In this document: piece after piece, positions 7,873 to 13,239 of the stretch
Position numbering within the stretch: the first letter of the stretch is position 1
How the letters are laid out: each line of letters starts with the position of its first letter
Origin: Christensenella sp. UBA3792
Lineage (GTDB): Bacteria > Bacillota > Clostridia > Christensenellales > CAG-138
Assembly: GCA_002369195.1 (NCBI GenBank)
Contig: DFEW01000012.1
Coordinates: 1-46,174, forward strand
DNA length: 46,174 bases
Direction of reading: 5' to 3'
Notes under the pieces: generated by a model
Database searches by the model: none
What the model saw: the letters and a program-made list of their open reading frames with translations, nothing else
Told to the model about the DNA's origin: nothing
Position numbers and translations under genes: made by a program

Positions 7873-8747
7873 GCCTCGACCGGCTCCGGCTCTTCGACCG
7901 GTTCCTCGACCGGCTCCGGCTCTTCGATCGGCTCCTCGACCGGCTCCGGCTCTTCGACCGGCTCCGGCTGCTCCGCCGCGACGGGCTGCGGCTGCTTTTT
8001 CGAGAACAGCAGGATGCCGATCAGAAGGAACAGCATGCCGAGCAGCACAAGCTGGTTGAACCGCATCTGCCCGAACACGATCTGCCGCGCTTCGCCGTCG
8101 CGCAGCCATTCGAGCACGAATTCCGCGACCAGGTACAGCAGGATCGTGACCTGCGCGGTCTTGCCGCCGCGCTTGCGCCGGTTCATCAGAAGCGCGATCG
8201 CGCCGAGGAGCAGGCACACGAGAAAATCGAGGAAGAACACCGCGTACGCAACCGTCTGATGATCGGCAAAGTACGCGTTGGTGAACGTTGCAAGCGGGAA
8301 GAACTTCTGCGCGTTCGCCGTCACGACGGGTCCGAGGCCGTCGCACAGAAAGAAGTCGCTCCACCGCCCGACCGCAAGTCCGAAGAACGCGCCGGGCATC
8401 AGCGCGTCGATCACCGCCCCGCGCTCCAGCTTCTTGATGCGCAGATAGATAAGGATGCCGATCGCCGCAAACAGCAGCGCGCCGGGCAGGTTCATTCCGG
8501 TCTTGGTGAGATCGACGATCGATGCGAACGCGATCTTGCCCGACAGCGCCGAAAACAGGCGTCCGCCGACGATCCCGCACGGGATCCCGACGATGCATGC
8601 ATCCAGCGCAAGGTCTTTATACAGCCCGCGCTTCTTGATCACGATCTCCGAAACGATCACCGCGGTCAGAATGCCGAGCGCGAGCATCACCGCGTTCCAC
8701 GGCAGCAGAAACGATCCGCAATTCAAAGCGACATTGAAAGAATTCAT
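7869..8747 (-). CDS. Divergent Lgt-like prolipoprotein diacylglyceryl transferase
   Basis: The protein has 292 residues and about seven membrane segments. The Lgt pattern is seen in IPCGIVGGRLF, in GLAVGRWSDFF (compare GRWGNFFN in Lgt), and in the late FVLEWLRDGE...MRFNQ segment. Canonical Lgt moves diacylglycerol from phosphatidylglycerol to the lipobox cysteine. This copy departs from the family: the usual HGG-type segment reads NLPGALLFAAIG, so the histidine is missing. The last 40 residues are an acidic Pro-Glu-Val repeat (EEPEPVEEP units). The next gene encodes a lipoprotein and overlaps by four bases. It may be an active specialised Lgt or a non-catalytic paralogue. Confidence 0.72.
   Translation of the reverse strand: MNSFNVALNCGSFLLPWNAVMLALGILTAVIVSEIVIKKRGLYKDLALDACIVGIPCGIVGGRLFSALSGKIAFASIVDLTKTGMNLPGALLFAAIGILIYLRIKKLERGAVIDALMPGAFFGLAVGRWSDFFLCDGLGPVVTANAQKFFPLATFTNAYFADHQTVAYAVFFLDFLVCLLLGAIALLMNRRKRGGKTAQVTILLYLVAEFVLEWLRDGEARQIVFGQMRFNQLVLLGMLFLLIGILLFSKKQPQPVAAEQPEPVEEPEPVEEPIEEPEPVEEPVEEPEPVEA
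7872..7971. repeat. Tandem repeat encoding the Pro-Glu-Val tail
   Basis: Imperfect tandem copies of a CGACCGGCTCCGGCTCTT-like unit encode the EPVEEP repeats at the C-terminus of the Lgt-like protein. Such repeats can change length by slippage. Confidence 0.7.
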
Positions 8748-8767
8748 ATGCGTACCCTCCGTCTCCT

Positions 8768-8796
8768 ATTATATAGCATCTTTCCGCAAATGGAAA
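8768..8796 (-). promoter_or_regulatory. Probable promoter of the Lgt-like gene
   Basis: Minus strand: -10 TATAAT (8773-8768) is clear. The -35 at 17 bases is TTTCCA (8796-8791), which is weak. The ribosome site GGAGGG precedes the ATG at 8747. Confidence 0.5.
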
Positions 8797-8845
8797 GAGA
8801 AAAGCAAAAAGTTCACGAATCGCAAATCGAAAGAGTGTCCTGCAC

Positions 8846-8932
8846 TGTCATTGTGAGGAACTTCGCGATGAAGAACGGTGCAGGAGCTTGTTTGTCCGTT
8901 CGGAGATTCTTCGCCTTCGGCTCAGAATGACA
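8846..8932. mobile_element. MITE-like palindromic element, copy 1
   Basis: The ends are inverted: TGTCATTGTGAGGA at the left and CTCAGAATGACA at the right (8921-8932). An internal hairpin is TTCGCCTTCGGC. There is no coding capacity. The form CTTCG...TCAGAATGACA is like a widespread class of short bacterial intergenic repeats; two related copies lie at 29553 and 46026. Confidence 0.6.
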
Positions 8933-8945
8933 AGCGCGCGGAAGA

Positions 8946-8962
8946 TGCGGCAGATGGGACTT
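8946..8962 (-). repeat. 17-base duplicate of the tRNA-Leu 3' end
   Basis: TGCGGCAGATGGGACTT here is identical to 9144-9160, the 3' end of tRNA-Leu(GAG) up to the T loop, in the same orientation. It could be an attachment-site remnant or a local duplication. The 180 bases between the copies hold the tRNA terminator and small hairpins but no gene. Confidence 0.65.
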
Positions 8963-9100
8963 CTTTGCGGCGGTGGATATCGGGCTAAAGTGCTTGCATT
9001 CCATGCGGCGCACTCCGCCCTGCCGCAAAGCCGCCTCGCTGCAAAACGCCGCACTGCGGCATTTTGCGGACGCTCGGTCAAGTCCCGACCTATCTATACC
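8963..9100. other. Non-coding stretch with hairpins
   Basis: The 393-base gap from 8748 to 9140 has no convincing gene. Besides the repeat and the tRNA duplicate, this part contains an imperfect hairpin at about 9040-9066 (GCAAAACGCCGCA/TGCGGCATTTTGC). Translations across it, such as those from 8888, run through the tRNA antisense and are not credible. Confidence 0.5.
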
Positions 9101-9140
9101 AAAAAGCAAGTACCACCCGTGAAGGGTGGTACTTGTTTTT
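9101..9140 (-). terminator. Terminator of tRNA-Leu
   Basis: A strong hairpin, AAGTACCACCC-TTCAC-GGGTGGTACTT on the minus strand, is followed by GCTTTTT. It is nearly symmetric and also has a T run on the plus strand. Confidence 0.9.
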
Positions 9141-9223
9141 TGGTGCGGCAGATGGGACTTGAACCCATACGCTCGCGCACACGCACCTCAAACGTGCCTG
9201 TCTGCCAATTCCAGCACTGCCGC
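9141..9223 (-). tRNA. tRNA-Leu (anticodon GAG), CCA encoded
   Basis: Acceptor arm GCGGCAG/CTGCCGC; anticodon stem CACGT/GCGTG with loop TTGAGGT, giving GAG for the CUC/CUU leucine codons. A long variable arm of class II type (TGTGCGCGAGCG) and the T arm ATGGG-TTCAAGT-CCCAT follow. It is 83 bases with the encoded CCA. Confidence 0.96.
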
Positions 9224-9232
9224 GCAAAGTGT

Positions 9233-9261
9233 ATTATACGATGCGGTTGGAGAAATGTCAA
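9233..9261 (-). promoter_or_regulatory. Consensus promoter of tRNA-Leu
   Basis: Minus strand: perfect -35 TTGACA (9261-9256), a 17-base spacer and perfect -10 TATAAT (9238-9233). Transcription should start within a few bases of the mature tRNA 5' end. Confidence 0.92.
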
Positions 9262-9339
9262 CCACTTTTTTCGTTTTTTGCAAACGTTTTTTAAGATATG
9301 CGGGAACCGCCGTTTGAACGGTTCCCGCTCGCAATTCTG

Positions 9340-11034
9340 TTATTCTCCGACGAAATTCAGGATCTCCGTGACCGACGCGCTCCCCGTTTCGTCCTCGTAG
9401 ACGTAGACAAACGCATATTCGGACGACGGATCCGCGCTCACGCTCTGCGCTTCGCAGAAGAAGCAGTAGTTCGTGCCGGATGCGGTCTGCGTGGACAGCA
9501 GCGCGATCGGCGCAAAGTTCGCGCCCAGCATCCCCTTCATCGCGGTCTTCAGCATCGACGCCTGCCGGTCGGACACCTTCGGGTCGGACGCGTTCGTCCA
9601 GCCGCCCATCGCCATCGCCGTATTCGTGCGCACGCCGGACATGTTCACGTCCGAAATCGTGACCTTGCCGTCGCGGTCCTCATACAGGATGACGATCGCG
9701 TACAGATCCTGCGATCCCGGCGCTGCCATCGAGGTTTCGCACAGCACCGCGTAGTTCGTGCCGTTCACCTTCTGCGTGCCGATCAGCGCAACCGGACGGT
9801 ATGCGACGCCGACGGTCTTTTCCGATACCTTCTTGAACAGCTTGTCGAGCTTACTGGTGATCTCCGGCGTCTTCGGTCTCGTCCATGCACCGGGCGCTTC
9901 GTCCGTCGGGATCGGCGTCGGCACCTGCGTCGGCTCCTCCGTCGGTTCCTCGGTCGGTTCGGGCGTCGGTGCCTCGGTCGGGACAGCCGTGGGTTCGGGC
10001 GTCGGCACCTCTGTCGGGACCGCCGTGGGTTCAGCCGTCGGCGCCTCGGTCGGGACAGCCGTGGGTTCGGGCGTCGGCGCCTCGGTCGGTGCGGCGGTCG
10101 GCGCTTTCGTGGGCTTGGGCGTTGCCGTCGCTTTCGGCGTCGGGGTCGCGGTCGGAACCGGCGTTGCAGTCGGAACCGGCGTTGCAGTCGGAACCGGCGT
10201 TGCGGTCGGAACCGGCGTTGCCGTGGGTACCGGCGTTGCAGTCGGAACCGGCGTTGCGGTCGGCACTTCGGTCGGCGCTTCGGTCGGCTGCTGCTCCGCT
10301 TCCTGCGCGAGCGCATCGAGGTCTTGGAATTCTTCGACGCGGCTGACCGTGAACGTGCCGTCGTTGCCTCTGTCAAGATAGACGAACGAATAGCCGGTCT
10401 GCGGGTTCGCCGTGACGGGCGTCGCTTCGGCGATGATCGCAAACGTCAGGCCGCCGGACACGCGCGTGCCGCACAGCGCGACGGGCACGTACGATACGCC
10501 CAAAAGCTCCCCGGTCGCCTCCGCAAAGCCGTTTTTGAGCTCGTCGGACAGCACCGGATCCTCCGCCTGCTCGAAGCCGGCGACCGCGTCGTCCATGCCG
10601 GTCTCAATCGCCGAGCGTGAGATGTCGATGATGCGGACCTCGCCGTTCTGCTGCTCATACAGATAAACGAGCGCGAACGTCTCCTTTTCGCCGGGGCGCA
10701 CGACGCGCGCTCTGGTCAGATAGGTATGCACGGTGCCGGATACGACCTGCTTGCCGAGGTACGCAACCGGAATGTAGTTGACGCCCAAAAGCGCATGGAA
10801 CCCGCGCATAAAGAGATCGACGTTCTCGTCGGTCAGCGCCGGAGAATCGGCGGTCTTCCACTCGCTCGGCTCGACGTCGACGTTATCCTCGTCCGCCTCG
10901 GGCGCTTCGGTGACGACCGGAATCGGCTCCGCGGTCGGCTGCGGGACGATTTCGCCCGCATCGGTTTGCGTGCATGCAAGCGGCAGCGCCGCGCAAAGCA
11001 CGAGCGCAAGCAGCATGGCTGTCAGTTTCTTCAT
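9340..11034 (-). CDS. Lipoprotein with four cystatin-like repeats and a Pro/Thr stalk
   Basis: The protein has 564 residues. The signal peptide ends LPLA-Cys21, so it is lipid-anchored outside the cell. Four related domains of about 80 residues lie at about 67-140, 160-236, 388-463 and 485-562. A stalk at 249-380, made of PTATPV and PTEAPTPEPTAV units, separates the pairs. Each domain has a helix, then GVxYxPVALxGTQ, a QxVxG-like turn (QVVSGT 96-101, QKVNGTNY 421-428, QTASGTNY 516-523; RVSGG in domain 2), then strands with LYEDxDG. The QxVxGTNY turn and the PEI...EKT helix before domain 3 resemble eukaryotic stefins. Protease inhibition is an untested inference. It is a single-gene unit. Confidence 0.85.
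   Translation of the reverse strand: MKKLTAMLLALVLCAALPLACTQTDAGEIVPQPTAEPIPVVTEAPEADEDNVDVEPSEWKTADSPALTDENVDLFMRGFHALLGVNYIPVAYLGKQVVSGTVHTYLTRARVVRPGEKETFALVYLYEQQNGEVRIIDISRSAIETGMDDAVAGFEQAEDPVLSDELKNGFAEATGELLGVSYVPVALCGTRVSGGLTFAIIAEATPVTANPQTGYSFVYLDRGNDGTFTVSRVEEFQDLDALAQEAEQQPTEAPTEVPTATPVPTATPVPTATPVPTATPVPTATPVPTATPVPTATPTPKATATPKPTKAPTAAPTEAPTPEPTAVPTEAPTAEPTAVPTEVPTPEPTAVPTEAPTPEPTEEPTEEPTQVPTPIPTDEAPGAWTRPKTPEITSKLDKLFKKVSEKTVGVAYRPVALIGTQKVNGTNYAVLCETSMAAPGSQDLYAIVILYEDRDGKVTISDVNMSGVRTNTAMAMGGWTNASDPKVSDRQASMLKTAMKGMLGANFAPIALLSTQTASGTNYCFFCEAQSVSADPSSEYAFVYVYEDETGSASVTEILNFVGE
10149..10262. repeat. 18-base tandem repeat in the lipoprotein stalk
   Basis: About six near-identical copies of GTCGGAACCGGCGTTGCA encode the PTATPV units of the stalk. 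The plus-strand open frame through it (Val/Gly-rich) is an artefact of the repeat. Confidence 0.85.
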
Positions 11035-11078
11035 CTATATATGCCTTCCTTCACTTGGATTGTAAAAATGCTTGTACT

Positions 11079-11087
11079 ATCATAGCA
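11079..11087 (-). promoter_or_regulatory. Extended -10 promoter of the cystatin-like lipoprotein
   Basis: Minus strand: TGC-TATGAT (11087-11079). No good -35 is present, but the extended TGn motif recurs in this genome's promoters. A GAAGGAAGG ribosome site precedes the ATG at 11034. Confidence 0.55.
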
Positions 11088-11132
11088 CAAAGTCCGCCGA
11101 AAATGGTCTGGACCTTTATCGGCAGTCTGCCG

Positions 11133-11621
11133 TCATTCTGATTTTGGCGGCTCCTTCCCCGCCGCCTTGGCGTGCATCGCGCCCATCAGCGCGTCGTGCA
11201 CATTGGCGCGCGCTTCGGGCGTGAGCTTTTCGAGCTCGTCGAACATCGACGAGAAGTGGCGCAGAAAGATGCTCTTGGAGTAGTCCTCGTACAGTTCCCT
11301 GCCGAGCGGCGTGACCTCGACGCACATGTCGCGCCTGCCGCCGGGTCTGCATTTCTTTTCGACAAGGCCTTTCTGCACGAGGCGCTGCGTGATCTTCGTG
11401 AAGTTGCTGCGCGTGATGCCGAGGCGCTTTGCGATCGCCGCCATGTTGTCGCCGCGCTCCTCGTTTTCGAGAAGGTATTCCAGCACCTGAATCTGCGCAT
11501 ACGAATAGCGCACGTCGCGGTACGTCATCTTTTCGATGCGGTACACGCTCGCGTAGATGTTGCAGTAATGGATCAGCGCTTCGACGACGCCGCGGTATTC
11601 TCCCATCCAGTCGAGTTTCAT
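11133..11621 (-). CDS. MarR-family transcriptional regulator
   Basis: This 162-residue protein has the MarR winged-helix core: QIQVLEYLLENEERGDNMAAIAKRLGITRSNFTKITQRLVQKGLVEK (read in parts) carries the recognition helix at about residues 68-85, and the wing follows with GRRDMCVEVTPLGREL. MarR proteins are usually dimeric repressors released by small aromatic or lipophilic ligands. The start has GGGAGG at good spacing. It is divergent from the broken gene at 11768; inverted repeats overlap both promoters, so autoregulation and control of the neighbour are likely. The ligand is unknown. Confidence 0.92.
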   Translation of the reverse strand: MKLDWMGEYRGVVEALIHYCNIYASVYRIEKMTYRDVRYSYAQIQVLEYLLENEERGDNMAAIAKRLGITRSNFTKITQRLVQKGLVEKKCRPGGRRDMCVEVTPLGRELYEDYSKSIFLRHFSSMFDELEKLTPEARANVHDALMGAMHAKAAGKEPPKSE

Positions 11622-11645
11622 CTGCCGTTCCTCCCTTGCCTGCCG

Positions 11646-11674
11646 ATTATATCATGTTCGAACGAATCGGGCAA
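11646..11674 (-). promoter_or_regulatory. Promoter of the marR-type gene
   Basis: Minus strand: -35 TTGCCC (11674-11669), a 17-base spacer and -10 TATAAT (11651-11646). The operator repeat half CGAACGAA lies within the spacer. Confidence 0.75.
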
Positions 11675-11709
11675 GAAAATATATAAAACCTCTTGCAAAC
11701 TTTCGTTCG
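11659..11709. promoter_or_regulatory. Nested inverted repeats, likely MarR operator
   Basis: CGAACGAA (11659-11666) pairs with TTCGTTCG (11702-11709). Inside it, GCAAGA (11671-11676) pairs with TCTTGC (11691-11696). Both repeats share a centre near 11684 in the divergent promoter region. Confidence 0.55.
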
Positions 11710-11720
11710 TCGTATACTGT

Positions 11721-11749
11721 AATTAGTTTCCGATGGAAACATTCTAATT
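11721..11749 (+). promoter_or_regulatory. Second palindrome before the broken gene
   Basis: GTTTCC-GAT-GGAAAC (11726-11740) sits within AATTAG...CTAATT (11721-11749). It lies just after a TATACT box (11713-11718) and before the ribosome site at 11756, a repressor position. The -35 for that box is poor. Confidence 0.5.
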
Positions 11750-11767
11750 GGATATGGGAGGAACAGT

Positions 11768-12192
11768 ATGAAAAAAGAAAGCTTTGATCCTGCTGTGCGT
11801 CGGGCTGTGCCTGATTCTGTGCGGAAGCATCCTTGCGAGCGTCTTCAACGGCGGCGCAGGCGCGGTGAAGGTCAGCCGCATCTGCTTCACGACGCCGAAC
11901 GGCTCAAGGGCTTCGGCGGATACCTGCTCGCGATCGCGCTCAACGCAGGCGGCGCGCTTTGCTGTGGCTGATCCTTCAGTATGGCAAGCTGTTTGCAACC
12001 GGCGTTTCGATGCATCCGGGCTCCGCGCTTTCGGGCATCGTGCTGGTCGCGATGGTTCCGACGCTGTCGATCGCCGCGATCATCTCGCGCAATCTGTACA
12101 AGAAGACCGGCAACATCTGGACGCCCGCCTTCCTGAACGCGCTGCTGATGACCACGATGGCGCTCGCCAATACGATGGTCGCATTCAAGTAA
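11768..12192 (+). pseudogene. Decayed membrane-protein gene (internal deletion, frameshifts)
   Basis: A good ribosome site (GGGAGGA, 11756-11762) and ATG at 11768 lead at once into a frameshift: one A more or fewer in the A run would join MKK to KALILLCVGLCLILCG, a signal or membrane anchor. That frame runs to VKVSRICFTTPNG (about 11907). The reading then shifts to LKGFGGYLLAIALNAGGAL, then at about 11960 to LWLILQYGKLFATGVSMHPG...NALLMTTMALANTMVAFK with two or three membrane segments. All three frames are used. The ends recall a membrane-anchored alpha/beta-hydrolase-like family in Clostridia with its middle missing, but that recollection is weak. It is divergent from the MarR gene. Confidence 0.75.
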
Positions 12193-12235
12193 CCGAACTT
12201 TCTTGCCCGCGTTTTCCCCTCCGGGCGAATCGAAA

Positions 12236-12270
12236 CCGGCATCCGACCGCGATCGGGTGCCGGCGTTTTT
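12236..12270 (+). terminator. Terminator after the broken gene
   Basis: The hairpin CCGGCATCCGA-CCGCGA-TCGGGTGCCGG is followed by CGTTTTT. It isolates the decayed gene from tRNA-Val. Confidence 0.85.
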
Positions 12271-12283
12271 CTGAAATTGCATC

Positions 12284-12312
12284 TTGACAACCGCGCCCCG
12301 GTATTGTAGAAT
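12284..12312 (+). promoter_or_regulatory. Promoter of tRNA-Val
   Basis: -35 TTGACA (12284-12289), a 17-base spacer and -10 TAGAAT (12307-12312), ten bases before the tRNA 5' end. Confidence 0.9.
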
Positions 12313-12322
12313 AATCGGGCAC

Positions 12323-12399
12323 GGGGATGTAGCTCAGCTGGTCAGAGCGCTGTGTTCACATCGCAGAGGTCTAGGGTTCGAGCCCCTACATCCCCACCA
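12323..12399 (+). tRNA. tRNA-Val (anticodon CAC), CCA encoded
   Basis: Acceptor GGGGATG/CATCCCC; D arm GCTC/GAGC; anticodon stem CTGTG/CGCAG with loop TTCACAT, giving CAC for the GUG valine codon; T arm TAGGG-TTCGAGC-CCCTA; encoded CCA. It is 77 bases long. Confidence 0.96.
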
Positions 12400-12401
12400 G
12401 C

Positions 12402-12440
12402 AAAAAGCGTCTTTTGTCTGTTGACAAAAGGCGCTTTTTG
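12402..12440 (+). terminator. Terminator of tRNA-Val
   Basis: AAAAAGCG-TCTTTTGTC pairs with GACAAAAG-GCGCTTTTT across a TGTT loop, giving a long stem and a T tract. Confidence 0.9.
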
Positions 12441-12443
12441 AAC

Positions 12444-12620
12444 GATGTGTTCCGCTGCGCGGAACATGATGTTTGCTTCGCAAGAGATGTGCACTTCGTG
12501 CGTGATGTTTGCCTTCGGCAAGTGAAAAGCGGAACACATCACATCACTTTGCGGCCAAGCCGCAAAACATCACTATGCCGCAAGGCATAGCATCACTTGC
12601 GCCAACGACGCAAACATCAC
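12444..12620. repeat. Array of seven mini-hairpins separated by GATG/CATCAC
   Basis: Hairpins: 12448-12466, 12472-12484, 12491-12501, 12509-12521, 12548-12566, 12574-12589 and 12597-12613, mostly with three- or four-base loops. The first four are spaced by GATG, the last three by CATCAC, its complement. A 13-base arm (12444-12456) is repeated inverted at 12528-12540. It has no coding capacity; see findings. Confidence 0.8.
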
Positions 12621-12655
12621 TTTACAAGCATATTCTTTCCCTTTTCTCTTTTTTG

Positions 12656-12664
12656 TGCTATACT
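12656..12664 (+). promoter_or_regulatory. Extended -10 promoter with no leader
   Basis: TGC-TATACT (12656-12664). The -35 region is weak. The expected start, about seven bases downstream, coincides with the ATG at 12671. Confidence 0.6.
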
Positions 12665-12670
12665 GTTTCT

Positions 12671-13168
12671 ATGCAGCGCACGGAAATCATTCATCCCATA
12701 CCGCCGTTTTTTCGGGCGGACTCGAATATTCTGATCCTCGGCAGCTTTCCTTCGGTTAAATCGCGGGAACAGCGGTTCTTTTACGGGCACCCGCAGAACC
12801 GGTTCTGGAAGGTCGTCGCGCGCGTATTCAAAGACGATGAACCAAAGAGCATTCCAGAAAAGGAAGCGTTTTTGGCGCGGCACCGCATTGCGCTGTGGGA
12901 CAGCATCGGCCGCTGCACGATCGAAGGCAGCGCGGACAGCACGATCCGCGACGTCGTCCCGAACGATCTTTCCGTCATTCTGAACGCTGCGCCGATTTGC
13001 GCGATCTTCTGCAACGGCAAGACTTCCCTTGCCTGCTATAACCGCTATATCCTCCCCGTCCTGGGACGCGAGGCGATCGTATTGCCCTCCACCAGTCCCG
13101 CCAATGCCGCATGGAGCGTTGATCGTCTCGTCGATGCTTGGAACGCCGTTCGTATTCAGGATAAATAA
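12671..13168 (+). CDS. DNA-deoxyinosine/uracil glycosylase-type protein
   Basis: This 165-residue enzyme of the uracil-DNA glycosylase superfamily starts MQRTEIIHPIPPFF. Family features are LILGSFPSVKSREQRFFYGHPQNRFWKV (residues 23-50, read in parts), IALWDSIGRC, the AIFCNGKTS segment and PSTSPANAAWS. These match proteins annotated as DNA-deoxyinosine glycosylase, which remove hypoxanthine from deaminated DNA; uracil or thymine mismatches are other possible substrates. The start has no Shine-Dalgarno sequence and sits at the predicted transcript start. It is followed by its own gap and the next promoter, so it is a single-gene unit. Confidence 0.88.
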   Translation: MQRTEIIHPIPPFFRADSNILILGSFPSVKSREQRFFYGHPQNRFWKVVARVFKDDEPKSIPEKEAFLARHRIALWDSIGRCTIEGSADSTIRDVVPNDLSVILNAAPICAIFCNGKTSLACYNRYILPVLGREAIVLPSTSPANAAWSVDRLVDAWNAVRIQDK

Positions 13169-13177
13169 ATATATAGA

Positions 13178-13205
13178 TTGATTCTTTCCGGATTCGTGCT
13201 ATAAT
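13178..13205 (+). promoter_or_regulatory. Promoter of the glycosyltransferase-acyltransferase pair
   Basis: -35 TTGATT (13178-13183), a 16-base spacer ending in TGC, and -10 TATAAT (13200-13205). Confidence 0.85.
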
Positions 13206-13239
13206 GACAGCATTGTTTCTTTACGAAAGGAAAGATTTT

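Noticed and set aside
7357..8598. A 413-codon frame that extends the small lipoprotein upstream
   Set aside because: The upstream part is antisense-like Arg-rich text over the Lgt-like gene; the true start at 7872 has a signal peptide.
9126..9317. Plus-strand frame with RWDLNPYARAHAPQTCL
   Set aside because: It is the antisense translation of tRNA-Leu.
9300..9331. A terminator for the cystatin-like lipoprotein
   Set aside because: A strong hairpin (GCGGGAACCG/CGGTTCCCGC) lies after the stop, but on the minus strand it is followed by ATATCTTAAAAAA with no T run, so I do not call it an intrinsic terminator.
9758..10381. A plus-strand frame with VGTGVAVGTG repeats
   Set aside because: It is the reverse of the 18-base tandem repeat in the lipoprotein. 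The minus-strand product has a signal peptide and folded repeat domains; this frame does not.
12334..12542. Minus-strand frames with GCRGSNPRPLRCEHSALT or GARTLDLCDVNTAL
   Set aside because: They are translations of the reverse strand of tRNA-Val, a common false protein call.
12444..12620. A CRISPR array
   Set aside because: The repeats are only 4-6 bases, the units are hairpins of unequal length, and orientation flips in the middle. No cas genes are nearby.
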